Assembly: GCA_963978905.1 (NCBI GenBank)
Contig: OZ022261.1
Coordinates: 10,169,992 to 10,233,991, forward strand
Reading direction: 5' to 3'
DNA from: Trichostrongylus colubriformis
Taxonomy: Eukaryota; Nematoda; Chromadorea; Rhabditida; Trichostrongylidae
DNA: 64,000 nt
Part shown: positions 11,223-23,149 of the stretch, one piece after another
Numbering within the stretch: the first letter of the stretch is position 1
Layout: every line of letters starts with the position of its first letter
Program-made: the position numbers and the translations under genes
The notes under the pieces: generated by a model
The model's database searches: none
What the model was told of the DNA's origin: nothing
Seen by the model: the letters and a program-made list of their open reading frames with translations, nothing else

Positions 11223-12390
11223 TACAAAGTGTATTTTTGATTGACGACCTTTTTCAAGGGATCGACTAGGCAGTGCAAGATCTGTCGAGGATAGTCAATC
11301 AAAAATAGATTTCAAAATACGACACCCCTTCAAATTTCAACATCTTCAAACCTAAAATACGACTTTTCCCGTTGAAGGTTCCTCGACCTACTTTCTTTGT
11401 TCTATCTCATCACTCATTTCAGTACAGTGCGACACGTCGTACTTCACGGTCCTAGCACGATTATAAACCTTCACAGTTCTTGCTAACTTTGTATTTGTGA
11501 TTATCTTTTGAGTAGTTTGAGGTCATCCCCCCCCCCCCCCACCCCCTCCGCCACATGATCTCATTTCTTCGCGTGATTATCTCAACCTTTGTGTCGTCAT
11601 TTTTTCACGTAGCATGCATTTTTTAGAGCCAAAAATATGAACTATCACAAATTTTCCAAAAAATCCACAATATAAGTCTTCTCGAAATTATGTTGGCCAC
11701 TCATGCAAAACCAGTATTTTTTAATTGTAATTTTCGTTGTAATTGCACTGCACTGATGAGACTTCAAATGTGTTCATCGTGCTTCTTAAATACGTTTTCC
11801 TTCAGACTCTCGCTTATACATACAGCATGTCTATGAGCAAAGCGGATGTTAGACTCACACTCAAACCGCCTGCACACCCATGGACCCATGAAAGAACCGA
11901 TTTTTCCGGTCCAACAACCGCACACTTCCATAAATTCTCCATATATACACGCTTGACTTTCCATTTTCGTCCGTAATTTCATGCATTATTCTGTGGAATG
12001 GGGATTTTTGTGTTTTCATGATGTTTCGTGCCTTATCACTTGGATAGCTCTAGTAGTAGATATAGAGTGGTCCAATTACGCGGATGATTGCCACCAATTG
12101 TCAGAACAATCTGTCGTCACTAAAGTGATGAGCCCCCGATGTATGACGATTCGTCTTTGCCCGATGACATCTGTGAAGCGATTTACCTAATTGACGTAAA
12201 GGAGTTAGATATCTTTGTACCCCTCAGTTCACTTCATCTTCCAACATATCATCACTCTCCTTTCATGTGGCGTGGATTTGCTTTAATGGGTACCAGCCAC
12301 TTTAAGTTCATCCACCCGTGATCAAGTATTTTCACTTCAATATGTTTTGATTTCTGATTTTCAAGCTTCCTGAAGCTGAGTTAAGGTGAA
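11223..12390. other. Non-coding stretch with a poly-C tract
   Basis: About 11527-11547 is a run of C on the + strand, broken by single A or T. Otherwise no gene or repeat was recognised. The frames at 11743-11976 and 11764-11982 overlap on opposite strands and lack signals. Confidence 0.4.
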
Positions 12391-12393
12391 TGG

Positions 12394-12461
12394 GGTCTTA
12401 TTAGTGTAATGGATTAGCACACGGAAAGCATGGAGTATGGGTTCAATCCCGTCCAAAACCA
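12394..12461 (+). pseudogene. tRNA pseudogene or tRNA-derived fragment
   Basis: An A-box-like string TTAGTGTAATGG followed about 35 bases later by a perfect B box GGTTCAATCCC gives the tRNA spacing. The first bases GGTCTT pair with AAAACC at the 3' end with one mismatch, and an A follows as discriminator. The T loop is one base short, and I cannot fold a proper anticodon stem, so a working tRNA is unlikely. It could instead be the head of a SINE. Confidence 0.5.
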
Positions 12462-12824
12462 AATTTTTTGCCCGTGACTCAGCATCTTATAACATTTCTT
12501 TCTTTTTGTTTGATCGTAGGCGATATAATGTTCTTTCGGGATTTTTTTCCGTGAGGACCTTGAATCTAATACTTTTCTAGGCTGCCCTTGGATTGCGCTA
12601 CCATCGAGTGAGGATTCAATGATAGAATGGGCTGGTTTTGGCCTTATCCTTCTAATTCAAAATACCTGATTCACGTGATTTTAGGCCACCTGCTCATGAG
12701 TGTGAAGGTCAGAATTGGAAGTGCGGCTCAACAGCCTTTATTTTCACTTATAAAGCATGTCCCAAATCCTCACTTTCCAAGTGGCTTTTCTCAAGTTTCA
12801 GTGCAGATCCTAAAGTCTTAGGTA

Positions 12825-13318
12825 CAATACCGCTCACATTTCTTGAAAAATCGACGCCAGAAGACGGATTAAACCGCACAAACCGTTGCACCGTCATAAC
12901 TTCCGTGTAAAGCGAATAATATAAAATGGGAATAAAATAATAAAATGAGAAAGAATTGGAAGCATTGGTTTCGTCTCGACGCGACGAGCTCAACGACTTA
13001 TAGATAAAGATAACTCACTCAAGAAATAATGCTTGTGCGGAATATAGGCGAGCAACAATTGAACATATGGATGTAGGCCCAGAAAAGTAGAGTCTTGCCT
13101 GAGGGTAAAAGAAGGAATCTTTGCAGTTTTCACCGAAAAATTAGTGACCTACTCATCACAGTTCGACATTTTATAGGTCGTTGAGCCGGTCGAGACGAAT
13201 CTGACGTCTTCAATTCTTTCCCATTTAATTCACTTTACACGAAGTTATGACGTTGCGACGGTTGGTGCCTTTTAAACCGTCGTCCGACGTCTATTCCTCA
13301 AAAATGTGAGCGGTATTG
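12825..13318. mobile_element. 494-bp foldback element
   Basis: The left end CAATACCGCTCACATTTCTT pairs with the right end AAAAATGTGAGCGGTATTG. The arms run inward for about 180 bp, with matching blocks such as GGTTTCGTCTCGACGC on the left and CCGGTCGAGACGAATC on the right. No coding capacity is present. A TA occurs before the left end only, so the target duplication is not certain. Confidence 0.85.
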
Positions 13319-13455
13319 AATCATTTCCTGAATGGAGAATGATTCCTTGTTCAGCTGCTCGATTTCGTCTATAATCATGTTATGAATGAAAGGACTGTGT
13401 TAGATTTGCACGGTCGCTGTAAATAGAAATTTGCACTTCTGCTAGTTGACAAAAT

Positions 13456-13641
13456 TCAGTGAAAGAATCCAACTTCAATTAAGTCTCTTGGAGAAAAGTA
13501 CATGACAGTGTTGATGGAATCCCTAAGGCGCACGGCGTGCGTTCTTTCCAGTAACTCACCGATGTCGTCGTCGTCGTCCTCGTCGCTCTCGCGCTTCACA
13601 CGTTCTTCATTAGGTTCAGTGTTTGGACAGCTCGTTAACAA
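13456..13641 (-). CDS. Possible exon encoding an acidic, Asp/Glu-rich segment
   Basis: I do not recognise the protein. On the minus strand an open frame gives CPNTEPNEERVKRESDEDDD and continues with two more D, then IGELLERTHAVRLRDSINT. The codons GAG AGC GAC GAG GAC look like selected coding sequence rather than chance. GCAG just upstream (minus strand) could be an acceptor, and CATCGGTGAGTT (about 13552-13563) could be a donor. No partner exon was identified. The repeat GACGACGACGACGAC could also be a trinucleotide expansion in non-coding DNA, so the call is weak. Confidence 0.28.
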   Translation of the reverse strand: MLTSCPNTEPNEERVKRESDEDDDDDIGELLERTHAVRLRDSINTVMYFSPRDLIEVGFFH

Positions 13642-14649
13642 TACTGCTCATGCATATTTTGCTTTGAATTTTTCATCCTTTGTCGTCTCCCGTTGTCCAC
13701 ACAACTCCATAAACATCCATTCTCAGACAAAGCTCCGTTAGCAGTACTTCCATTTAGTACCACCGCATGGAATTGCTGATGGAATTGCTCATTTTCATAC
13801 CGCTAGTGCCGTTGGCATTCTGGCGCGAATACTTGGTTGTATATACCGCTGTTAGCTTCAGTCCACTTCAATCTCCTTGATGAAAAAGTCGTGTCGTATG
13901 CAGGCTTGGTCCACGGCTGTCTCTCTCTCACACAATCTATTCTTTTCTCACAATCCATTGGGAATTGAGCACTTAGTAGCTTTGTCAACGTCGTGAAGCT
14001 CCTAATTCACGAAACTTTTAATTGATTTTGGATTGCATGAGGATCGACAGAAAATAGTCTCTTCTTGATGGGATTAGGTGATGTGCACTGCATTCACTTT
14101 ACTTATGGCAGTACTTTTCCTTACGTATTGCGCTGAATTCCTTGAAATCCTAAATTCACGTCGTGCGTTGTCATTTTCTCGGGTTCACGCGGCACTGGGA
14201 CACCCTCGTTTGTCGTTACTTCAATCAAATAATTAGCTGAGCAGAACGCCGAAAAAAAGAGCGCACGTCGCTGAAAGCCAAAGTGTCAAGCGCTCGTGTT
14301 ACTGACATGGAGGATTTTGCCGAATCGTCTAGGGCGTAGTGAGGGCAATACTCTCTGTTACATATCGTTTTACTTCTTCAAATTCTTACCGTAGTTTGAG
14401 TAGGCAAAAAAAGCGAATAAACGTTGTAGTGGCAAAATGCGCCGTTAATATTATACCCAATATTCGTAGATTGAATTCACGTATTTTTTGCGTTCCTCGC
14501 TATTCGTGGATCGAATAACGCCTCGTATTTTTTCGCGCTGGTTGCCTAATCATGTTTGATCTATGCTGCTACAAATAGGCTTCAATTTAGCCCCTTTTGA
14601 CCTGGGAAAGGCTCATAGCGTGAACTTGATTCAAATGTTTATGTCTAAC

Positions 14650-15000
14650 AGGGGCAGTGATATCTCACGTTATTTAAAGACACCGGGAGGGTTGAATTTA
14701 GCAGATCGTGGAATGTGAAAGTAAAGACAGTATATGGTAGAAAATAAACGAATAAAAACGGCGAAAACCTCGAGAAGTAGGAATCCGATCCCTCCTCTTT
14801 CGCGCCTCCCTGCGTCACTAGCAAGGGGCAGAGCAGACGGGCGAGAGCGGCCGAGAGCGTTATCCCGCCCTCGCTGGCAACTCGCCCAGCTGATGAAGTG
14901 CAGAAGGAGAAGTCATGCTGCAGGATCGTGATGAGACTCCAAACCGCGCTTTTCAAATGCGAGTTTTGTCACACATCACCTCTTCCGAAGGGAAAGATTT
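14650..15000 (+). mobile_element. Family B repeat, copy 1
   Basis: It starts TTATTTAAAGACACCGGGAG and shows the family order AAAACGGCGAAAACC, TCACTAGC, a G/A-rich GCAGACGGGCGAGAG block, TGCAGGATCGTGATGAGAC and ACCGCGCTTTTCA. The same order is seen at 29737-30095. The 154-residue open frame beginning inside it is judged incidental. Confidence 0.7.
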
Positions 15001-15388
15001 ATTTCAGATAACATCAATCCCAAGCTCTAACTTTCTCCGCGCTCTTCCCGATGTCTTTCAAAATCACTATATTTGGCAACTCGGTAATGTAATTATTAGT
15101 GCAGCCATTAGCATATATGGAAAAAATGCGTCAGGAGGCGTGTTAGCGGCCGTATGGGACAGCCACGGGTTAAAAGCTGATCACACATCTCTTGCTAGTA
15201 TTAGGAATCCGGCCGAGCTGACCAAGATGGAAGCTTCGCTGGAACGGAGAGATCATTTTGCAGTAGGTTGCTGGCTAGCAGTATACTCTGCGTGGATGAC
15301 TTCTTCGAGCACCAGAGCGAAGAGTAGCTCAGAAATGCACAGTCAGTGTCAATTCCCTCAAAGGCTCTGGAATGGATGATTAGAGAGT

Positions 15389-15512
15389 CGTGTACGGAAA
15401 AATGAGTTCCTCGTTACCCATATTTTTACGTTCTATTCGTGTCCTCGGAAGTCGTGTACGGAAAGATGAGTTCCTCGTTACCCATATATTTACGTTCTAT
15501 TTGTCCAGTAAG
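15389..15512 (+). repeat. Tandem duplication of a family C end (about 62 bp, two units)
   Basis: GTCGTGTACGGAAAAATGAG, CTCGTTACCCATATTTTTAC and GTTCTATTCGTGTCCTCGGA are repeated almost exactly in the next 62 bases as GTCGTGTACGGAAAGATGAG and so on. The duplicated unit is the outer end of the foldback element that follows. Confidence 0.85.
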
Positions 15513-15738
15513 GACCGCGTGCAAAGTGTCACGCGAGAAGTGAGATTTCGACTAAGATACAGCACCACAAAATAGTGGCCAAGGTAGCGGATCCTTTGAG
15601 TAAATGCTCACCCTCTCGTTCGCCGCGGTTGGGGACATAGTCGGAATAGAAAGTTACGTAAACCGTCTCACCCTTGGTACAAGTACATCATAAATATATG
15701 GGTAATGGAGGAACTCATTTTTTCGTGCACGATTCCTC
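15452..15738. mobile_element. Family C foldback element, copy 2
   Basis: Left arm GTGTACGGAAAGATGAGTTC then TTACCCATATATTTACG pairs with the right arm CATAAATATATGGGTAATGG then AACTCATTTTTTCGTGCACG. The interior includes a paired core with AGTGG and CGCGAGAAGTGAG. It resembles the outer arms of the composite at 52.1-53.6 kb. Confidence 0.8.
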
Positions 15739-15744
15739 CAAGGA

Positions 15745-16970
15745 ATACATGAGTTGAGAATCATATGCAGCGTAGGTGAACTTTTGGGGCTCATCGAGAA
15801 TGCGTGTGGTGCTGCCCTCTTCAGAAGACACTCATTCAGCTCCTTCTCATGGCTCTACGTGGTGTCCCGGTTTAGTGGGCGTGGTAACCTCTAGACGCTT
15901 CTCGATTCTCTTAGATATGGCTGCCTCTCAGTCTCATGTGTGCATCAGGACACTCGAAATGGGTCACGCGAGTGGCAGGGCCGCGCCTTTTGGCGCATGG
16001 CCAATTCACGACGGGATGCAAGACTCCTACTGCACGGGGCGTCTCAGTTCGAAAGACCTGTCGCACACATCTTGGCCCCTAATCTTCCTTTCAAGACTTC
16101 ACCCAGGATATCAAATCTGTTTTCAAGTTCAATGCACGTAGATGAACTTCAAAAGCTGTTTGTAATGCATGCAGTGGTAGAGATCATTTCTATTTGTATG
16201 GCTGTCATTACTTCCGGTAGGTGGTAATACCTGACGGTGGCATATAATCCCGATTACGGCCAATTTTTTAACCGTTATGAAAGTTCAAAAGCAGAACTTA
16301 GGTGTTGAGAACCTCCATGATAACTTAGAAAGCTCTTTTTTGCAGCGATTTATTCACAGCTTGGTTACTTTTCATTCCTGGTCGTAACTAACCTAGCTAA
16401 TAATGGGGTTATGAAACCTCGGCCTCAGACAATCCAAGATCTGTTTAGTCAGTGCTGGAATTGGATTAAGGAGTGGTATAGTGCAGTCAAATTTGCGCTG
16501 ATGAATTAATTTTCTAATAATTGGACTCACCTTATCAAGCAATTCACCGCACTATGCGAGTATGAATTGTATTGAACAACTCGTATACAATGACGCCCTG
16601 TTTTAACTTTTTAGGATTCTTGGCATGTTTTTTCTAATTTTGTAGGGTGACTGAGCTTTCAGCAAGATAAACTACGACGTTTTCACTGGCATTTTGGCGT
16701 GATCGCCTTTTTTAGAATCTACACGAATGCTGACCTCTGTTTTGAAGCTTACTACTACAAATAAGTATTGGCTACAAAGTGGCTACAAAGTATTTGTCCA
16801 CTAATTTCAAAGTCCTTCTTGATATAAGAGCTCCTCTCTCATTTGTATCTAACATAGTGTGAGCGCAACGCGTTGACCGTGCATATGGTCCAAAAATCCC
16901 GAACAGTGAATCGACTTTCTTCAAAAAATTTTGCGATACATCGAGCGAATAAGGCCTAAGGTCGTGGTTC
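15745..16970. other. Non-coding stretch
   Basis: A 121-residue plus-strand frame (15776-16141) and an overlapping 95-residue frame are present. Neither has recognisable domains or splice structure. The GC-richer patch at 15950-16080 is unexplained. Confidence 0.35.
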
Positions 16971-16984
16971 AGTAAAATTGTCCG

Positions 16985-17180
16985 TGGGAATTCGCTTCGA
17001 TGCTATGTAATTGTGGCCCACTGCGGAAGCGCAGGCTAGCACGTAAAGGCAGCGATAGGGGAAATTCGGGCGAACAGTGAAAGATGTAGTGAAATGTGAA
17101 GGTCGAGGTGCTTAGTAATACGATGGTGAGGAAAAAAAAACTCAAGAAAATAGTCAAAGACACGGGAAGTGGGACCCTCT
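16985..17180 (+). mobile_element. Decayed family B fragment
   Basis: The order GTGAAATGTGAAGGTCGAGG, TGCTTAGTAATACG and GAAAATAGTCAAAGACACGG mirrors the family B segment at 29776-29845 (GGAATATTAAAATAGGGG, TGCTCAGCAAACTAACAGG). It is shortened and diverged. Confidence 0.4.
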
Positions 17181-17219
17181 TTTCACCGTTAATTCTCGAT
17201 GCGGACGGCCTTGCCTTCA

Positions 17220-18340
17220 AGGAGAGGGTAGTCTGGACTATTTTCCATTGGCATTAGCTAAGTAAACCCAAGGGAATATTCGGAAGTACGACAGCATCTA
17301 TTTTCTGGAGCGAGTCTCAAGCTAAAACTGCGAAAGCGCACTGCAATACCTTCGATCCTGCCGCATATCCTTGGCTGCTCTCATCGTGGCCAATCAGGAA
17401 TCACGTCGCCTGGAGGCGGGGTCTGTCATCCAAAGGTGTCAGCTGCTAATCGTTACGCTCGTTACAGCTCGGGACGCCCTTTTCGACGGGGATTTCGCCA
17501 TAAATAAGCTTCATAGGCCCATAGTTTCTATGTGAGTGACTTCCTTTAGAGATTTTCCAATAACCATTTCCCTAATGCTGTCTTTAAAAGCTCACCGTGA
17601 TTAGAGGCAATGCTTCGGAACGATTTCACGTATAATTACGTCTAAACATGTTGCCTATGGAGTACCAAAATTTTGCTGAAAACTGTGCCTTTTCTCATTT
17701 TTCGAGAGTGAAGAATTACCGCAACATACATTGTAGCCACCACGTATACATATAATCGGTATAATGTAGAGTAAGGAAGCGGAAATCCACTCTAGCCACG
17801 CCCGCTTGAGCTCCCTACAGGTCAGCTGAGCTGAAAAAGCGTGGTTGGCATGGGTTCGAGTGGGTGTAGCGTTGTGGTCGCGCATCGTAGTGGCGCGGCG
17901 CATAAAGGGTGCAATCAGGATAGCTTACCGGAGATCTACCTTTTCAATGGGTAACTCGACCAGGATATAGCAACTTAATCATCTGGACTAAACATCAGGA
18001 ATCTCATCATCGGTTTTAAACGTGCTGTTAAATTTATGTTCCGAAATTACAATGACCGTTGTATCACCTGGATTCAAAGGGTTTTCAGGGCAAGTTAAAG
18101 AAAGGAAAAGTAGGAGGTGGCTCAAAAGCTCATGCCATTATCTCTAGGATGGGGTCGTCAATTTGATCTTCAGTGGTAGCGAGATATGCGGAAACGTTTA
18201 GCCACAACTCCTTTTTTAGGGGTATTCCTTAATGCTGTCCCACCTAACGAACTATGTAGTTGATTTAACGTGCTTCGTACGGTTTGAACAATATTTTGCT
18301 TCAACTTTTGCTGTACCCTGGCCTTAGTAGTAACTGCGTC
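17220..18340. other. Non-coding stretch with a family G fragment
   Basis: About 17838-17897 (GCGTGGTTGGCATGGGTTCG, GTCGCGCATCGTAGTGGCGC) matches 42408-42470 (GGCGTGGCTGGCGTGGCACG, TTGCGCATCGTGGTGGC) in order and spacing, and 44081-44126 more loosely. This defines a small dispersed repeat. No gene is visible. Confidence 0.4.
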
Positions 18341-18344
18341 TACA

Positions 18345-19280
18345 TCATCCCTTTATACATCTAGTGTCTTCCTTTTTGATCGTGGTGTCAAGCATTGCGA
18401 TCTGATGACCTCTAAAAAACCCTCGTACCGATTCCTGTCTTTCCACGAATCCTTGGCTGTCAGAGGCCTCATATGTGGATGCACGACTGGACATCATGTC
18501 TAGGAAAGCATCTCCTGCAACTTTCGATGTCTTTTTGAAGGTTCGAATTCCATTTCCCATCATATCCCTCGGTGGCCGGCACTTTGAGGTCCGCCCCCGA
18601 GGTCTCCGCCCATACTCCTAGAGCCAGTCACCCCTACTTGTGTGGGTCGTAATTATCCCTCCCCAGTTGGTCAGTACATGCGTCATCTTCATTATTCCAG
18701 AATGTGTGCAGCTAATACTGTCTTGTAGTAATTTTTCTGTTCTCTGTCCAGTTTATTCATGTTAATGTGCCATAAAAAGACGTTTCGCTCTGCTTCCTAC
18801 TGGTCACAGTTATCGATTCCGCTCGCGTTTTTTCTAAGAAATCGGTGACTTTGATTTGGCTTTTTTCGCAAAAATCAAGGCCCGGTGAAACAGCGCAGTG
18901 TCCCACTGGACCTGTTAAAAGAAATCATCGAGAACCCCTTGCGCGAGGTACTGGATAGTATCGGAACGATAGTAAATGCCTAGCTCTATCGCCGATAATT
19001 TTTTTACATCCCCCGTTGTCTCAGAAGAATGTGCGAGTCAGGCATCAAAAGTCCATTGAAAGTGCTTAAATTACGATTCGATTAAAGTCCCAGATATATA
19101 ATGTCAGTTAGTCGAATTCACTAGAAGGCTTTATAGTCAGTCGTCTTACTATCTCCATTGAAAGTCCTATTCCGTATTTCGTTACACTTAAAATCTCTGG
19201 CTATCAAAGACAGTTGTAGGGGTCATGTGACTAACGAGAGCTCTCGATGTAGGTCACCCTAATAAAAGCTACAGGTCTGG
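18345..19280. other. Non-coding stretch
   Basis: A 72-residue minus-strand frame (18345-18563) has a fairly balanced composition but no supported junctions. The rest shows no gene or repeat that I recognise. Confidence 0.35.
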
Positions 19281-19289
19281 GAAGACCAC

Positions 19290-19510
19290 TGTGGCAGATT
19301 CAGGTGAGGAGCTCCTTTCAACTTCGGAGGAGGCGTCTTTTTCGACGGCTGCCGACATTTTTATCCCGAACCGGCCCATTTGGGTCAAGGGCGGGAAAAG
19401 GGTTTTATTTCTCGGGCTGTTGACCGTTTCATTCCTTTTCTTCTTCACATTCATCCCACTGAGCGCTTGTGCTTTCATATTGATCACATTCAACCTGAAC
19501 TATGCCTATC
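19290..19510 (-). mobile_element. Decayed family B copy, inverted
   Basis: On the + strand the order TTATTTCTCGGGCTGTTGAC, CGTTTCATTCCTTTTC and ACTGAGCGCTTGTGCTTTCA reads as the complement of the family B segment at 29770-29850. The 132-residue open frame over it (19291-19689) is therefore not regarded as a gene, even though it has a hydrophobic middle. Confidence 0.4.
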
Positions 19511-20056
19511 AGTGCCTTAAACGAAGGCCTTCTTGGTCTGTTCAATATCATTTTCCACTCATCACTCATGATTCATTGTCCATTTTTGATTCCGTGGTAG
19601 AGTTGGAAACAGTGCCCATCAAAGGCATTCGGCCGATTCACAAGCGAGCGCCATCAGTGGAATCCTCGACCATTTTATTCTGTATTTGAGGCGTGAGCGG
19701 GGAGGAGTGTGACGCAGGATTTCCTAAACATAGCTGACAAGAAAGTGGATGGATATCTTGTCGAATGCATTGTTAAGTGCTATTTTCCTGTCGAGTTCTG
19801 CAGATGACATTTTTATCGATTGCTCTTTTATTCTTACTGGAAATGGTAACTATAAAGCGTCGGAAATGGCGTGGCTTTCGAGAATTGTCGACTCTCTTCC
19901 TAAGACGACGCGAACCTTTTTTTTTTCTTTGAGAGGCATTCTGCGTCCAGTCACAGGTCTACGCTCGTTGAATTTCGATTGGCCATACTGGAACCCCATT
20001 TGGGACCACGATTTTCAATGTTGGCCGATTTCGAAGCCACTTTTTACTTTCAGAAA

Positions 20057-20125
20057 AGTGTTTCCCTTTGATTAGGTTTCGAGGTATCTAGTGTTTCCCT
20101 TTGATTAGGTCTCGAGGTATCTATC
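20057..20125 (+). repeat. Direct tandem repeat, two units of about 35 bp
   Basis: GTGTTTCCCTTTGATTAGGT followed by TTCGAGGTATCTA is repeated at once with a single T-to-C change. The second unit is followed after about 40 bp by GGTATATATAGCC. Confidence 0.85.
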
Positions 20126-20129
20126 GACG

Positions 20130-21450
20130 ATTTCTGGTTCAAAAGGATGGGGGTAGGGGCGGTATATATAGCCGGTCGAATTGGGGTACGTACATATTTC
20201 CAAGTCAAAGCGAAATCGGAAAAGCTGGATAGAATTAGAATTTTGTTAAATCAATCGTAGGGGTCAGCAACCATCTTGGTTCAACGCCTTGCTTGGACGT
20301 TCACTGGAGTTGTTATGGGTGGGGTCGTATTGCAGACCTTGCAGAGAGAGGTCGTACTAATTCGTTCAACTTCCTGGACACTACGCTTGACCCTATAAAC
20401 TCTTTCGATCTTCGAGGTGCGACGCGGTTTCTCTTTTAGCACCGTGCTACCTCAAGTCCAATCCAACTTCCGCATATGTGTAGTTCCGTCTACGTAAATG
20501 CGTTATGAAGTAAGCATGATCAACTAGTCAGTAGCCGAACTGAAGCGGAAGTATGGGCTATGCAGAGCCTATGAGGAAATCGTCAAATCCTGAAACGGAA
20601 AAAACATCCGGCAATGTCAACGCTGCTCGACGATCAAGCGCGATCGACTTTAGAGTTTTTTTGTCTTGTACTAAGAAATGTGCAACACGCAATTCACAAA
20701 AAACCTCGTCTGTATCATCAGTGTGTTACTGAGACGACTTTTTCTGCACAAAACCACGTCAAGCCGCGCGCAGCCTTAAAGGCAGTGGTAGGGGTTGCTA
20801 GAGCCGAATATCAAATGTTTATTGAATACGAAGGTCTAGGTGCTTACTCGTACGAAAATGACGAAAAATCGAAATGGAACGGTCAAAAATCCGAGAAATC
20901 AAACCCTCTACTAACCGATGACTACAAATGGAGACGGGTTCTGTCAGCGAAAGAGGAGGGACCTGTCAGAGCAAATGGCAGCTGTGGAAAAAGACGGCCA
21001 AAAAGCCCGAGGGCGCTCTTTTTCTTCGGAAGTTTCGCCACAGATAGTCTTCCCAGTACCTTACTTTCATTTTGATGACTCACTTTGAGGGTCTCATATT
21101 CCCTTTACTACTGTCTTCTATTCATCGTTGGCACTAGTACTCCTTTACTATGAAAGTCAGATTTTTAGGGAGCTCTGAACCCAGTCACTGCTCTTACCAT
21201 ATCGCCTTCATTCTTCAACTCTTTCCGCTTAAGGTAATGGGCGTGGGTGTGGAAGTAGTGATTTTACACAGAAATACGTTTTTAAGCAATGAGCGATTGA
21301 GAACTGATACTAACTGATTACTCCCATTAGCTGCTGAAGTGTATGAAAGGAGGAAAATCATTGCAGATAACTTTGTAACCTTGTCGTTCAATTACAAATC
21401 GAAGTGAGCCATGGACTCGGGTCCTCCATTCATTCTCGGAGAAATGCGCA
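20130..21450. other. Non-coding stretch with decayed family B sequence
   Basis: 20820-20910 (GGTCTAGGTGCTTACTCG, AAATCCGAGAAATC) resembles the family B interior. The 153-residue open frame at 20614-21075 runs through it and is not supported by motifs or splice sites. Confidence 0.35.
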
Positions 21451-21699
21451 CACTTGCAACCGTGTGAAGACTATTGCAACGAGGTGAGAGTGGTGCCAGT
21501 CCTAGTGGTCACCTTCCACATTCCGCTACCAACCTTGTCTTTCAACTGGTGTACATCATTACAGAAAAGATATCATCGCCTCCTAGATCATGTAGGTCCC
21601 GAAAGTAAGCCCTCACTGCGATGTGCGATGAGATCTGAAGCGTTTAATGAGATGTTAAATTTAAAGACAACGTGGGGATTATTTTTGCAAATTGTAGAG

Positions 21700-22025
21700 T
21701 AATCGCGAAAATGAAAGTTGTGACGATCAGAGGTGAAGTGGTTAAAGAACGGAATGAAATGCTTGAAAACCTGAAAAATAGGAACCGAGAACCACCTTTC
21801 TCACGTTTTATCTATCTCTCCTCTGCATCACTAGCCATTGGGGTAGATGCAGACGCAGACGGTGAACGGCTACGCAGCCAACCGCGAACGTTGTGTCCCC
21901 CTTCACCACAGCAGCTTCCACAGTGGATGGGGCAGCGTGACAGACGGCGCTACGGGATCGCTATAATGATTTCGGAGCGCGCTTTTTTAGTAGGAGTTTC
22001 GTCACAGGTCATCTCTTCTGACTGA
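21700..22025 (+). mobile_element. Family B repeat, copy 2
   Basis: Shared blocks in order are AATAGGAACCGAGAACC, TCACTAGCC, GCAGACGGTGAACGGC, CGAACGTTGTGTCCCCCTTC, GGCAGCGTGACAG, GAGCGCGCTTTTTTAGTAGG and TTTCGTCACAGGTCATCTC. They match the copies at 14.7 and 29.7 kb. Confidence 0.65.
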
Positions 22026-22029
22026 AATG

Positions 22030-23130
22030 TTCTTTCGCAGAGAATGTGTCTTCCCAATGCTCGGTGCCATTGAGCAGCCGTAACTAGTGAGAATGAAGGG
22101 CAGCGAAGATGGTACTTGTTCACGTCTTACATATTCTATTAGGGCGAACAAAAAGTTTCCGCCGTTTTTCACATCGACTATTTCGTCTCGATTTTTCACT
22201 ACTGAATTTCGTGTCTTTTCAAATTGTTCTGGTATAACCTTGAAAACCTGCTATTCCGTTTACATTTAAGGCTTGAGGACGATTTTATGAAGGCGCGCTA
22301 TTCTAACCGTTTTTTCAAGCGAAAAAGGACGATTTTCGGGTCAGTCAACGACTTGGGAATATAACGAGGAAGTATCCAGTACGGATCACATCGATCTTTT
22401 TGGCTCTCCGAAGCATCTCCAAGAGGTGATATGGTTCTAAGGGGTGTAGGTTCAGACGCACGGATTGATCTCAACCTGCTATCCTGTGACATAGGTTATT
22501 CAGACAATTTGTTCTTGTAAATTCTACCCTCCATACAAGTCTATTCCGCTGTACTGATGACTGTGTAATGCTACCGTGGCACAATACTTCTAAAATGGGT
22601 TTTCAAACTGAGAGGAACTCAAAATAATCCCATCCATACCTCAGTGAAGAGTCAAAGTCGAATGTCACACCCACCTCTCATTTCAGTTCTCGTGCAATGG
22701 TTTACAAGCTTTTCAAAATATATCTGAATTAAACTGTTTCAGAGAAGACGTTGAAGGGGGCATGGTCACCAGTGACCTGGCGGGACTACTGATCGTGTGT
22801 CCCAACCGTCACCCGGTTCTAAGAAGTAAGGGTGGTCGAAATCGCCTTCCAACAGTTCTCAGATTTTAAGGAGAGAAAACTTTCAATAAGAAAAGTCGGA
22901 TTTGCACTGAATTGTAAAACAAAAGGACGCTTAATCTTACCGTTCTTGTTCCGTTACGCACAATCACTTGTTGTTACAAGTATGCTTCAAAAACTTGAGT
23001 AGATACTGATTTCTGATGTTTTTGATTTTTGATATCGTATATTTACCACAGCTTATCAGCACCCACACGCATAACGTGACGAGCCGGTTAACGTTCAGAC
23101 AGCGCTATCAGAAATCAAAAAATATCAGCA
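22030..23130. other. Non-coding stretch
   Basis: No gene, RNA or repeat was recognised with confidence. Confidence 0.4.
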
Positions 23131-23149
23131 TTCGATTGTGTTTGAGCGG

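Noticed and set aside
14915..15379. 154-residue plus-strand open frame
   Set aside because: It begins inside a family B repeat, has no domain or splice signals, and similar frames in other copies are broken.
18345..18563. 72-residue minus-strand frame with balanced composition
   Set aside because: Could be an exon, but no convincing acceptor, donor or motif was found.
19291..19689. 132-residue frame with a hydrophobic segment resembling a membrane protein
   Set aside because: The underlying DNA aligns as an inverted, decayed family B repeat, so the hydrophobic stretch is a by-product of a T-rich strand.
20614..21075. 153-residue plus-strand frame
   Set aside because: Overlaps decayed family B sequence; no motif or junction support.
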